Below, piece by piece: positions 24,880 to 32,496 of a DNA stretch of 49,214 nt (the stretch's first letter is position 1; every line of letters begins with the position of its first letter). Under the pieces are notes generated by a model. That model saw only the letters and a program-made list of their open reading frames with translations. It made no database searches and was not told where the DNA came from. Position numbers and translations under genes: made by a program. This stretch comes from an uncultured Spirochaetales bacterium (lineage in GTDB: Bacteria; Spirochaetota; Spirochaetia; Sphaerochaetales; Sphaerochaetaceae), in NCBI GenBank assembly GCA_944390865.1, contig CALXRC010000014.1, positions 1 through 49,214 of the forward strand, read 5' to 3'.

Positions 24880-25092
24880 TTAATTCCCGATCAGGAAGTC
24901 CAGGATATCCCATCCTGCACTGTTCTGCTTCTTGTACAGCTCGCTGTAGCCGCACTTTGTGCAGGTCACAACGGTGAACTTCTTGTTCTGGATATCGAAG
25001 ATCTTCGAGAAGTTTCCGCCGGTTGCCTGGAACTGGTCAACTTCATAATGCGTGTTTCCGCATTTGGGACAAACATACTGTATTCTTTCCAT
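24880..25092 (-). CDS. Zinc-ribbon protein (YpzJ/COG3478 type)
   Basis: A 70-residue protein with two CxxC knuckles: YVCPKCGNTHYEVDQF and VVTCTKCGYSELYKK, separated by a loop GGNFSKIFDIQNKKF, ending in DILDFLIGN. This matches the small predicted nucleic-acid-binding zinc-ribbon family found in many Gram-positive bacteria and some spirochaetes. Its function is not known. It starts behind the ribosome site GGAGG, four bases upstream of the phosphodiesterase gene, and is divergent from the next membrane-zinc-ribbon gene. Confidence 0.88.
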   Translation of the reverse strand: MERIQYVCPKCGNTHYEVDQFQATGGNFSKIFDIQNKKFTVVTCTKCGYSELYKKQNSAGWDILDFLIGN

Positions 25093-25161
25093 TGCATCCT
25101 CCGCTCTTATATTACTCCTGTTTATTGACCTTTGAGCCTCTTTTTCACCATATTAAAACAT

Positions 25162-25599
25162 ATGAATGATTTCCAGAGGAAAATAGAAGAATTCTTCAGA
25201 GGAAGGCATGGAAGCGACCAGCTTTCATTCACTCTCTCCCTCATTGGTCTTATACTGGTTTTCTGTTCCCCGGCCTTCACAAATCAGGATGTGAGGCTTC
25301 TGTTCTCAGCGGTGGGCATGGCCCTCATCATTTTTGCCGTCTTCAGGGTCTTCTCGAAAAATGAAGCCAGAAGAAGAAGGGAAAACGACGTCTTCATGTC
25401 TTTCTTCAGGCGCGACAGCGCAAAATCTGAGAGAAGGAAGGCAGAAAAGGAAAAGAAAAGAAAGATGAAGGAAAAGCTCAAGACTCATGAGCTTTTCTAC
25501 TGCCCGAAATGCAAGGCTGCCTGCTTTGTTCCCAAGGGCAAAGGCAAGATCAGAATCACCTGCCCGAAGTGCGGTGAGAAATTCATAGGAAAGACCTGA
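25162..25599 (+). CDS. Membrane protein with C-terminal zinc ribbon
   Basis: From ATG 25162 the product has 145 residues. It has an N-terminal MNDFQRKIEEFFRGRHG, two hydrophobic segments (about 24-39 and 46-64), a very basic linker rich in Arg, Lys and Glu (70-105), then a zinc ribbon FYCPKCKAACF...ITCPKCGEKF. A TTG further upstream at 25132 is in frame, but the conserved-looking start is this ATG. It heads a three-gene set, overlapping a DUF5685 gene, with a J-domain gene behind. The same trio is common in Clostridia. A membrane-bound accessory factor is plausible; the function is unknown. Confidence 0.8.
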   Translation: MNDFQRKIEEFFRGRHGSDQLSFTLSLIGLILVFCSPAFTNQDVRLLFSAVGMALIIFAVFRVFSKNEARRRRENDVFMSFFRRDSAKSERRKAEKEKKRKMKEKLKTHELFYCPKCKAACFVPKGKGKIRITCPKCGEKFIGKT

Positions 25600-26414
25600 T
25601 GTTCGGCTATGTCCTCCTGAATCCCAGAAGCGCCAGCGAAGAAGAGAAAAAGCGCTATGCCCTTTATTACTGCGGCCTGTGCAATGCCCTTGGCTCATCC
25701 TGCGGAAAGAGCTCAACAAGAACCCTGAGCTATGACATGACTTTCCTCTACATCCTTCTTGCAGATCTGTACAACCAGGAAGGAACAGTGAGGAAGGCTC
25801 ACTGTCCGGTTCACCCCCTGACAAAAAGGGAGTACATGGAAAGTCCGGCGGCTGCCTACTGTGCAGACATGCAGATCCTGCTCTCTTATTACAGCGCCAT
25901 GGACAAGTACAGGGATGAGCACAGTGCCAAAGCGCTTGCTTTCATGCACAGGCATGAGGAAAAAGTCAGAGAGATTGAGGCCAGGTATCCCAGACAGAGA
26001 GAGGCTGTCAGGACAAACCTTGCAAAGCTTGCGGACTGTGAGGCTGAAAAGAGTGAAGATGCTGTCATCGCCTCAGGCTGCTTTGCCTCTCTGCTGGGCG
26101 AAGTGTTCGCTCCTTATGAGGACATATGGTACCCTGCGCTGAAGATTATCGGTCAGGGCGTGGGACGCTTCATCTACATACTGGATGCCTATGATGATCT
26201 TGAGAAAGACCGGAAGAAAGGACTTTACAACCCTTATTTCTCAAGAGAGAAGGATGAGAGTCTGAGAAATGAAGTTGAGCAGGTGCTGACCCTGGCGGCA
26301 AGCAGTGCGGCAGAAGCAATGGAAAAGCTTCCGCTCAATGAAAACCTTTCTATTGTACGCAATGTGCTTTACAGTGGAATCTGGACAAAGTTTGTGAGGA
26401 AGGGGCAGAAATGA
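25599..26414 (+). CDS. DUF5685 family protein
   Basis: A 271-residue protein beginning MFGYVLLNPRSASEEEKKRY, with YYCGLCNALG (CGLC pair) and TLSYDMTFL, then a mostly helical body. Two DDxxD/KD-like acidic stretches occur late (LDAYDDLEKDRKKGLYNP). The pattern CGLC near the N-terminus and the YDDxxKD near 205 are typical of DUF5685, and the helical fold and acidic motif are reminiscent of isoprenoid-synthase-like proteins. No activity is established. It overlaps the genes on both sides (one base of overlap upstream and ATGA downstream) and so is part of one transcript. Confidence 0.8.
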   Translation: MFGYVLLNPRSASEEEKKRYALYYCGLCNALGSSCGKSSTRTLSYDMTFLYILLADLYNQEGTVRKAHCPVHPLTKREYMESPAAAYCADMQILLSYYSAMDKYRDEHSAKALAFMHRHEEKVREIEARYPRQREAVRTNLAKLADCEAEKSEDAVIASGCFASLLGEVFAPYEDIWYPALKIIGQGVGRFIYILDAYDDLEKDRKKGLYNPYFSREKDESLRNEVEQVLTLAASSAAEAMEKLPLNENLSIVRNVLYSGIWTKFVRKGQK

Positions 26415-26986
26415 AAGACCCATACAGTGTACTTGGTGTCAGTCCTGACGCATCTGAAGACGAAATCAAGAAAGCATACAAGAAGCTGGCAAAGCAATAC
26501 CATCCTGACGTGACAGGCAATTCTCCTGAGGCGGAAAAGAAAATGCAGGAGATCAATGCGGCCTACGATGAGCTGATGAACAGGAAGAGCGGCTACGCCG
26601 GCTTCAATTACCAGTCCAGCTCACATTCGGATGATGAAGAGCCCCTTATCTTCCAGGCTGTCCAGAACTATATCCGCAACCACCGCTTCAGCGAGGCCCT
26701 CAATGCCCTGGGACAGATTCCGCTTTCCGAGAGGACTGCCAGATGGTACCACCTCAACGCAATTGCATATGCCGGCATCGGCAACAGAATGGAAGCCACC
26801 ATTTCCGCACGCAAGGCCTGCCAGATGGATCCCGGCAACAGCGAATACCAAGAGCTGCTGCAGTACCTGGAGTCAGGACGCTCAGCCTATCAGAGGACAT
26901 ATACGACCTATGCGCCGGCAGGCGGAAGCATCGGCTCAATCTGCTGCACCCTGCTGTTCTTCAGAATGTGCTGCTGCCCGTTCTAG
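26411..26986 (+). CDS. J-domain protein with Cys-rich end
   Basis: A 191-residue protein. The J-domain covers residues 1-60 (DPYSVLGVSPDASEDEIKKA, with the essential YHPDVTG, i.e. HPD), then a TPR-like helical part at about 80-155 (VQNYIRNHRFSEALNALGQI, RTARWYHLNAIAYAGIGN). A hydrophobic end IGSICCTLLFFRMCCCPF is rich in cysteine. J-domains stimulate DnaK ATPase; here the Cys-rich tail may anchor it to the membrane or bind metal. Its position behind the membrane-zinc-ribbon and DUF5685 genes suggests the three act together, with DnaK as partner. It converges with tetR, overlapping by four bases. Confidence 0.88.
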   Translation: MKDPYSVLGVSPDASEDEIKKAYKKLAKQYHPDVTGNSPEAEKKMQEINAAYDELMNRKSGYAGFNYQSSSHSDDEEPLIFQAVQNYIRNHRFSEALNALGQIPLSERTARWYHLNAIAYAGIGNRMEATISARKACQMDPGNSEYQELLQYLESGRSAYQRTYTTYAPAGGSIGSICCTLLFFRMCCCPF

Positions 26987-27564
26987 TCAGTTTCATAAAA
27001 CGGCCTGAACACGCTTTCGATGAAGCGGGCAAGCTCCTTTGGAAGAGCATCAAGAGGTATTCCGTTCTTGCCCGTCAGGGAATCAATGAAACAGTCAATC
27101 GAACCGCTCACGCAGAAGCGTATTGCCAGGCGCAGCGCGTTTGACTTTCTGACAGGACCTCCCTGCAGGAAGCTTGAGGACTCAAGATAGCTGATCACGT
27201 TGTTCTTCCACAGCGACAGGACATTGTTGTTGTCGATGGAAAGGAGCATGCGGTAGTAATCCGGATCCTTTTTTATGAACTCGACTCCGGCATTCAGCAG
27301 CCTCTCGCACTCATAATAAAGGCGGGAAGTGTCAAACTGGCTGAAAAGAGCACCCAGCTGGGCTGTCACGTCATCCTGAATGGACTCAAGCACTTCAGAC
27401 AGATTCCTGTAGTGGGCATAGAACGTGCCTCTGTTGACATTGGCCTTTCTTGCGACTTCAGTTATCGTGATCTTGTCAAAGCTCTTGTCTCTCATCAGCG
27501 CAAGCAGCGCGTTTCTTATCAGCGTCCTGCTCCTGAGAGCGGACCTGTACTCTGCCCTGGCCAT
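26983..27564 (-). CDS. TetR/AcrR-family transcription regulator
   Basis: A 193-residue regulator. The N-terminal helix-turn-helix is clear (LIRNALLALMRDKSFDKITI, TEVARKANVNRGTFYAHYRN). The rest is helical, with a TetR_C-like ending (AIRFCVSGSIDCFIDSLTG). The C-terminal pattern of FYAHY followed by about 130 residues resembles Firmicute-type DhaS-like TetR proteins with a C7-type effector domain. It follows a HAD-phosphatase gene after two bases and an ilvA gene before that, so it may control them or only share the transcript. Ligand unknown. Confidence 0.88.
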   Translation of the reverse strand: MARAEYRSALRSRTLIRNALLALMRDKSFDKITITEVARKANVNRGTFYAHYRNLSEVLESIQDDVTAQLGALFSQFDTSRLYYECERLLNAGVEFIKKDPDYYRMLLSIDNNNVLSLWKNNVISYLESSSFLQGGPVRKSNALRLAIRFCVSGSIDCFIDSLTGKNGIPLDALPKELARFIESVFRPFYETD

Positions 27565-27566
27565 TG

Positions 27567-28370
27567 TCAGATCACCCCGAAATGCCTCAGTGCCTTGCCG
27601 ATTCCATCGTCATCACAGTCAGCGGTGACATAGGAAGCCAGCTGCTTGAGACTCTCATCGGCGTTTCCCATAGCGATGCCAAGACCTGCCATCTGGATGA
27701 TCTCATAGTCATTTGCTCCATCTCCGAAGGCAATGGAGGACTCTCTGCCGGCATTATAGTACCTGAGCACTTCCAGCATTGCCCTGCCCTTGTTCACATT
27801 CTTCTGGCAGACCTCGGACATCAGGGAAGAAGGAACTCCGACAGTATTGTTCAGCACGTCAAATCGGGCATCAAAGATCTCATGAGCCCTTTCCATGTCC
27901 CCTTCCGGGGTCAGGAGAATCAGCTTGGTGACATTCTCGACAGAAAAGAGGCTGTCCAGCTTTGTCAGATTGGCAATGGAGACAGGCTTTCCGATATATC
28001 TGTAGAAATAAGAGAACAGCAGGTCACAGAAGTCGCCGGCGTAGTAGGACTGGCTGTCGCACTGAAGCAGAATGCGCCAGCCGTGCCTCTGGCTTTCCTC
28101 AATGAAGAAGTCCAGATCCTGCCGTGAGAAATAGGATGCGTAGATGTCCTTTCCTTCCACAAAGGCCCTGGCTCCTCCGGAATAGACCCCGCCGTCAAAA
28201 CTGATTGCAGCCAGGCGGGGATCAAGCTCTGCAGGACTCCTCCCTGTTGCCAGAAACAGCCTGCTTCCTTTTTCCCGGGCCTGTCTGACTGCCTGCAGCG
28301 TGTCAGCAGGCAGATCCTTTCCGAAAGGAATGAGAGTGCCGTCAACGTCAAAGAAAAGATAATGTGTCAT
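27567..28370 (-). CDS. HAD-superfamily (Cof-type) phosphatase
   Basis: A 267-residue class IIB HAD hydrolase. Motif I is FFDVDGTL near the N-terminus, motif II ATGRS, motif III lysine in NKGRAMLEVL, motif IV GDGANDYEIIQMAGLGIAMGN, and the C2B cap lies between II and III. Such enzymes dephosphorylate sugar phosphates, flavin or pyridoxal phosphates; the substrate is not predictable. The start MTHYLFFDVD (28370) overlaps the TGA of ilvA (ATGA), so I prefer it to an in-frame codon four residues upstream. It is followed by a TetR gene. Confidence 0.93.
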   Translation of the reverse strand: MTHYLFFDVDGTLIPFGKDLPADTLQAVRQAREKGSRLFLATGRSPAELDPRLAAISFDGGVYSGGARAFVEGKDIYASYFSRQDLDFFIEESQRHGWRILLQCDSQSYYAGDFCDLLFSYFYRYIGKPVSIANLTKLDSLFSVENVTKLILLTPEGDMERAHEIFDARFDVLNNTVGVPSSLMSEVCQKNVNKGRAMLEVLRYYNAGRESSIAFGDGANDYEIIQMAGLGIAMGNADESLKQLASYVTADCDDDGIGKALRHFGVI

Positions 28371-29569
28371 AGCTCCTCGCATCTGTATCCAAGATCATTG
28401 CGGATGGCTGCGATTATCTGGTCAATGTGAGTCTTGTTCCTTGTCTCAAGCCCCAGGCGCAGCAGACAGTGCTGAAGGTCAGTGCTGTCATTCTTCCTGT
28501 CATGTTCGACAGATACGACGTTGGCGCCAAGCTCGGCGACGAGAGCGCTGACCCGGGCAAGCTGTCTCGGGCGGTCGAAGACCTCAATTTCAAGCTCGAC
28601 CTGCCTGCCCTGCATCATCAGACCTCTTGTTATGACTCTTGAGAGAATTGTCACGTCAATATTGCCGCCGGAGACAAGGCAGACTGTCCTGCGGCCCTTG
28701 AGATCAACCCTGCCGGACATCGCGGCTGCGACTGCCACGGCGCCTGCTCCTTCCGCAACCAGCTTCTGCTGTTCCATCAATGACAGGATCGCAGAGGCAA
28801 TCTCATCATCTGTCACTGTCACGATATCATCGACATAGCGGGAACAGTAATCAAAGGTCTTTTCACCAGGCATCTTCACGGCTATTCCGTCTGCAATCGT
28901 GGAGACACGTGTCAGAGCCTCCCTTTTATGCACGTCAAAGGCATGCCGCATGCTTGCCGCTCCTGCCGCCTGGACGCCAATGACCTTGCAGCCCGGCTTC
29001 AGCGACTTGATGGCAAAGGCCATGCCGCTGATGAGGCCTCCGCCTCCCACAGGAACAATGCAGACATCCATTTCAGGAAGCGCATTGAGAATCTCAAGGG
29101 CAATTGTTCCCTGCCCTGCGATCACATCATCGTCATCAAAGGGATGAATCATCGTCCGTCCGGTCTCTTTCGCAATCTGGACGGCCCTCTCATAGGCATC
29201 ATCATATACGCCCGGCACAAGGATGACCTGCGCGCCATAGGCCCTTGTCGCTTCGACCTTTGAGATCGGCGCTCCGTCAGGAATGCAGATCTGGGCATCG
29301 ATTCCGGCTCTCTGCGCAGCAAGGGCAACCCCCTGAGAGTGGTTGCCGGCAGAGCATGCGACCACGCCTCTGGCCTTTTCCTCATCGCTGAGGCGGAAGA
29401 TCTTGTTATAGGCTCCTCTGAGCTTGAATGAGCCGGTGAGCTGGAGGTTTTCGGTTTTCAGATACACATCATCATCGGGAAAAAGACGCGGGGCACGGAT
29501 CAGATCCGTCACTCTCGCGACCCCGTTGAGGGCAAACGCTGCCTGGTAAAGCAAGTCAAGTGTCAACAT
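28367..29569 (-). CDS. ilvA: Threonine dehydratase (catabolic or biosynthetic)
   Basis: A fold type II PLP enzyme converting threonine to 2-oxobutyrate and ammonia. From the ATG at 29569 it has 400 residues. The PLP lysine is in GSFKLRGAYN, with SAGNHSQGVA and the phosphate-binding SGGNID, and VGGGGLISG. The C-terminal ACT-like domain is short (VFDRPRQLARVSALVAELGANVVSVEHDR), matching the 400-residue forms (TdcB-like with an ACT domain). Those of this length occur in many anaerobes, where 2-oxobutyrate feeds isoleucine synthesis or propionate. An alternative TTG start lies 36 bases upstream. It heads an operon with the HAD and TetR genes. Confidence 0.93.
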   Translation of the reverse strand: MLTLDLLYQAAFALNGVARVTDLIRAPRLFPDDDVYLKTENLQLTGSFKLRGAYNKIFRLSDEEKARGVVACSAGNHSQGVALAAQRAGIDAQICIPDGAPISKVEATRAYGAQVILVPGVYDDAYERAVQIAKETGRTMIHPFDDDDVIAGQGTIALEILNALPEMDVCIVPVGGGGLISGMAFAIKSLKPGCKVIGVQAAGAASMRHAFDVHKREALTRVSTIADGIAVKMPGEKTFDYCSRYVDDIVTVTDDEIASAILSLMEQQKLVAEGAGAVAVAAAMSGRVDLKGRRTVCLVSGGNIDVTILSRVITRGLMMQGRQVELEIEVFDRPRQLARVSALVAELGANVVSVEHDRKNDSTDLQHCLLRLGLETRNKTHIDQIIAAIRNDLGYRCEEL

Positions 29570-29661
29570 GGACTCAACAGTACTCCTGACAGCCAAAAAA
29601 CTCAACAGACCGGCATGTTTGTGTCAGATTTTTCTCTACTTTTCATCAGCGGAATAGGATA

Positions 29662-29684
29662 ATATCATTATTTATATGTGATAT
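29662..29684. promoter_or_regulatory. Inverted repeat before osmC
   Basis: ATATCA (29662-29667) and TGATAT (29679-29684) form 6-bp arms around 11 AT-rich bases. It sits just before the GGAGG site of the osmC gene and may be a regulator site. A TAATAT (29659-29664) overlaps its left arm and could be a -10. Confidence 0.35.
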
Positions 29685-29693
29685 GGAGGTGGA

Positions 29694-30074
29694 ATGGTCA
29701 GAGAAGTATGGGCACATTTCAGTGCAGATGAAAACTATTTCACAAAAGACGGAAAGAGATATCCGTATGAGGAAGGCATGGGACCGTATGAGTATCTCAT
29801 GGGAGCGCTTTCAGGCTGTTTCGCATCCACGCTCAGGGATGAGATGGAAGAAGAAGGCGTCAGCTTTTCACACATCGAGCTTCATACCTGGGGTATAAAG
29901 AGAGACGCAATGCCCTCAACCCTGAAAGAAACCCATATTGAGATCACTGTTGTCTCCCAGTGCAGCAGAAAGAGCATAGAGCGCTGTGTGATGAAGGCGC
30001 AGGAGCACTGTTCCATGTACCAGACAGTGAAATGCGTCAGCGACATGCATGTGGACCTGGAGGTGAAGGCATGA
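29694..30074 (+). CDS. OsmC/Ohr-family peroxiredoxin-like protein
   Basis: OsmC and Ohr proteins reduce organic hydroperoxides with two cysteines. This 126-residue protein has the two expected positions: SGCFASTL near residue 41 and EHCSMYQTV near 107. The intervening HIELHTWGIK and LKETHIEITVVS strands fit the fold. It is shorter than Ohr (about 140) and close to the YhfA-type OsmC subgroup. The strong ribosome site GGAGGTGG precedes the ATG. Its stop overlaps the ATG of the following unknown gene (ATGA), so both are made together. Confidence 0.88.
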   Translation: MVREVWAHFSADENYFTKDGKRYPYEEGMGPYEYLMGALSGCFASTLRDEMEEEGVSFSHIELHTWGIKRDAMPSTLKETHIEITVVSQCSRKSIERCVMKAQEHCSMYQTVKCVSDMHVDLEVKA

Positions 30075-30625
30075 GTGACAGAGCTGTGGAAATTCAGCTG
30101 TTCGACTGTTTCTGCCAGGCCCTGAAGCGTCTGTGCCGTGATGACTTCCTGCTCTTCTCCACCCAGAGGAACAAGGGACCGATAACGCACCGCATTGCCA
30201 TGTACCTTGAACAGGAACTGAATGACAGGGCGCTGCTGTGCGATGTCCAGTTCCAGATCAGGGGCGAGGACAGAATCTACACTCCCGACATTGTCGTCCA
30301 CAACAGAATGGGCAATGAGGAAATGGCGCTGTACTGGCAGGATGCCTACCTGAATGCAAGGGACAAGGAAGAGGCCAGGGACTTTCACAGGGAGAAAAGG
30401 TGCTTCACGCTTGCCTTTTCACTTCTTCCTGACAAGGATTATTTCCTGATCTACCGCTTTGCTGAGAGCTACACAGACTATCTGCACCTGTCCCGTGAGA
30501 CCTTTGAGGAAGAAGTGCTCAGGCGATGCAGCAACGATGAGGACATCTTTGCCGACCAGCTCTCCCTGAAGCTGACAAAGAGACGCTCAAAGTCAGCGGC
30601 TGAGAACCCTTCCCTCTCCAAATAG
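30071..30625 (+). CDS. Unknown protein, possible degenerate PD-(D/E)xK fold
   Basis: A 184-residue protein coupled to the osmC gene by ATGA overlap. I recognise no family. The central part reads AMYLEQELNDRALLCDVQFQ, then RIYTPDIVVHNR and EMALYWQDAYLNA. A helix with Glu followed by a strand with PD is the shape of PD-(D/E)xK nucleases, but the second acid and lysine are missing (ALYWQ). The protein ends in a basic, Ser/Lys-rich tail (KLTKRRSKSAAENPSLSK), which overlaps the convergent DUF6062 gene by 33 bases. A role beside OsmC in oxidative stress cannot be inferred beyond adjacency. Confidence 0.75.
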   Translation: MSDRAVEIQLFDCFCQALKRLCRDDFLLFSTQRNKGPITHRIAMYLEQELNDRALLCDVQFQIRGEDRIYTPDIVVHNRMGNEEMALYWQDAYLNARDKEEARDFHREKRCFTLAFSLLPDKDYFLIYRFAESYTDYLHLSRETFEEEVLRRCSNDEDIFADQLSLKLTKRRSKSAAENPSLSK

Positions 30626-31318
30626 CTTCCTCACGCAGCGCTTGTGGGCATCCTCACAGCCGTTCCACGGCTTGTCCCTGTTCTCGCTCTTGTACTTCTG
30701 CGACAGATAGACATCGTCATCCTGGCAGCGCTGCAGATTCGTTTTCAGAAGGCCGGCAAGCAGTCTCAGATAATCTTCCAGCAGACTGCCGGACAGCTCT
30801 TCAGAGGCACACTTTGCAAGTTCAAGCGTATGGTGCATGCAGAAGCCCTTCCCTTTTGCAAGCTCTGTGCGGAACTGGCTGTCATCGCGGTACAGTGCGG
30901 CGACAGTGCGCACATAACGCACCAGTCTGGCAGACATGTAATCACAGACAAGACAGCCTTTTTCCCGTTTTGAAGCAAAGTCTTCAAGCTGGGCAAACCC
31001 CTTTGCCGCCTTTCTGGCAGAACCGGAGGAAGCAATTCTGTCAAGGATGGGATAAAGTTCCTGCTGGGACTGTGTCATATACGTATCAAGCACAAGAGAC
31101 AGGCTCTGGGCCTTGTTTCTGGCGGCAAGAGCTCTGAAATGATGAGGGCAGAAACCTTTCCTGTTGATCTCGACACGGATTTCAGGAACCATTATCGCAG
31201 GTCCCAGATAATAGTTCAGGGCATCTTCCTCCCCTGTATTCATCAGATCGCAGATAAAGCACTCGCTTCCGCTTCTCAGCCCGTCCCAGACAGGGATTGT
31301 CTCAAGTTCTATTTTCAC
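30593..31318 (-). CDS. DUF6062 family protein with two CxxC/HH motifs
   Basis: From the GTG at 31318 (ribosome site AAGGAGG seven bases before) the product has 241 residues. Two copies of the same arrangement are visible: ECFICDLMN with GFCPHHFRAL, and GCLVCDYMS with GFCMHHTLELA. Each pair (CxxC plus CxHH) probably binds a metal such as zinc. This doubled layout is DUF6062, known from Clostridia and some spirochaetes and of unknown function. The start lies 17 bases inside the end of ogt. It converges with the osmC-linked unknown gene. A longer in-frame start exists upstream but without a ribosome site. Confidence 0.8.
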   Translation of the reverse strand: MKIELETIPVWDGLRSGSECFICDLMNTGEEDALNYYLGPAIMVPEIRVEINRKGFCPHHFRALAARNKAQSLSLVLDTYMTQSQQELYPILDRIASSGSARKAAKGFAQLEDFASKREKGCLVCDYMSARLVRYVRTVAALYRDDSQFRTELAKGKGFCMHHTLELAKCASEELSGSLLEDYLRLLAGLLKTNLQRCQDDDVYLSQKYKSENRDKPWNGCEDAHKRCVRKLFGEGRVLSR

Positions 31319-31775
31319 CGTAAGCCTCCTTTTCAAATTCAAGCAGCGCTGTCTTGAGATCAAGACCGGCAGAAAAGCCTCCGACAGAATGGGCTGCTAC
31401 AACTCTGTGGCAGGGAATGAAGAGCAGAAGGCTGTTGGCTCTCATCGCAGAGCCGGCCGCACGCTGGGCTCCCGGATGCCCTGCCATGGCAGCAAGCTGG
31501 CTGTAGGTTACAGTCTGGCCTGCCCTGACTGACCTGAGACTGTTCCAGATGCCGCAGAAGAAATCAGAACCTCTGTATTCAAGCGGGAGTGAGAAACTGT
31601 CCCTTCTTCCGCCAAAGTACTCGTCAAGCTGCCTGACAGCCTCTTCAAGCACGCTGTCCGCACCATCAGCACATGCCGGATCGGCATCCGTCACTCTTGT
31701 GCAGGCAGTAAGGGCGCTGCCGCTGCTGAGCAGGAGGAAATCTGAAAACGGACTGTGATAAATAATGCGGCTCAT
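31302..31775 (-). CDS. ogt: Methylated-DNA-protein-cysteine methyltransferase
   Basis: Repairs O6-methylguanine by irreversible transfer to its own cysteine. The 157-residue protein has the acceptor Cys122 in LFIPCHRVV, the helix-turn-helix with the arginine finger (TYSQLAAMAGHPGAQRAAGSAMRAN) and the closing GGFSAGLDLKTALLEFE. The N-terminal domain is short, as in Ogt-type rather than Ada-type proteins. It lies in a compact run: the aldolase stop overlaps its ATG, and its end overlaps the DUF6062 start. Confidence 0.95.
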   Translation of the reverse strand: MSRIIYHSPFSDFLLLSSGSALTACTRVTDADPACADGADSVLEEAVRQLDEYFGGRRDSFSLPLEYRGSDFFCGIWNSLRSVRAGQTVTYSQLAAMAGHPGAQRAAGSAMRANSLLLFIPCHRVVAAHSVGGFSAGLDLKTALLEFEKEAYGENRT

Positions 31776-32392
31776 GCGAAAGCCTCCCGTATCTGCTCAA
31801 GCTGCGGAGTGCGCAAAGCAGTCACATGCGGCTTCACTCCGGACAGAATGTTCATCTTCGCAGTGCGCTCGAGCACTTCCATTTTCTCAAAAGCAGAAAG
31901 CAGCGAAGTGCCGGCAGTCAGAGCACCATGATTCTGCATAAGGACAACATCAGCATCCTTCACTGCCGCAGCCACGTTCCGCGCCAGTTCTTCTGTCCCC
32001 ATCAGCGCATACCCGGCCCTGACTATCCTTCCAAGCACAAGATAGCTTTCTGCCAGTATCCTTGTGTCAATTTCCTCCTCTGCCGAGGCAAAGAGGGAAG
32101 CATAAAGCGGATGGCTGTGGACGACAGCCATGACATCGGGCCGCTGAAGATAGACAGCCCTGTGCATCTCTGTCTCAATGCTGAGCCTGAGCTGCGGCGT
32201 CAGGTTTCTCGCACTCTCAATGTCAACGGCTCCCACAAGAGATGAGTCAATGACAGCCTTGTCTGTGGAAGAGGCCGTGATCAGCATCACATTTCCATAG
32301 CGCAGCGAGACATTGCCGCCGCAGCTGGATGTCAGCTGCCGCTCATACAGCCTGCGCATGAATGCGGCAACGCTTTCTCTTTCTTTTTCCAT
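31772..32392 (-). CDS. Class II aldolase, fuculose-phosphate type
   Basis: A zinc-dependent class II aldolase of the FucA/AraD family, 206 residues. The active site is intact: the phosphate-binding GGNVSLR and TASST near 25-45, the catalytic acid in SIETEMHR (73/75), metal histidines 92 and 94 in VVHSHP, and His155 in QNHGAL. FucA cleaves L-fuculose-1-phosphate to lactaldehyde and DHAP; related enzymes act on ribulose-phosphate or methylthioribulose-phosphate, so the symbol is left open. A FucO gene occurs 23 kb away and would reduce the lactaldehyde. It is the first gene of the unit with ogt and DUF6062. Confidence 0.85.
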   Translation of the reverse strand: MEKERESVAAFMRRLYERQLTSSCGGNVSLRYGNVMLITASSTDKAVIDSSLVGAVDIESARNLTPQLRLSIETEMHRAVYLQRPDVMAVVHSHPLYASLFASAEEEIDTRILAESYLVLGRIVRAGYALMGTEELARNVAAAVKDADVVLMQNHGALTAGTSLLSAFEKMEVLERTAKMNILSGVKPHVTALRTPQLEQIREAFA

Positions 32393-32440
32393 AAGAAAAT
32401 AATACCTGACAGCATGAACTGCAACAAGGAGAAAAAAACG

Positions 32441-32470
32441 TTGAAAAGCGGCTGAGGATTAGGCTACAAT
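32441..32470 (+). promoter_or_regulatory. Sigma-70-type promoter of proS
   Basis: TTGAAA (32441-32446), an 18-base spacer, and TACAAT (32465-32470). It lies 27 bases before the ATG, with AGGAG in between. Confidence 0.75.
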
Positions 32471-32496
32471 AGCTCTCGTTTTAGGAGATTAGCTGT

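Noticed and set aside
25306..25824. Minus-strand frame over the zinc-ribbon and DUF5685 genes
   Set aside because: It crosses two overlapping plus-strand genes and has low-complexity Ser/Phe content typical of a shadow frame.
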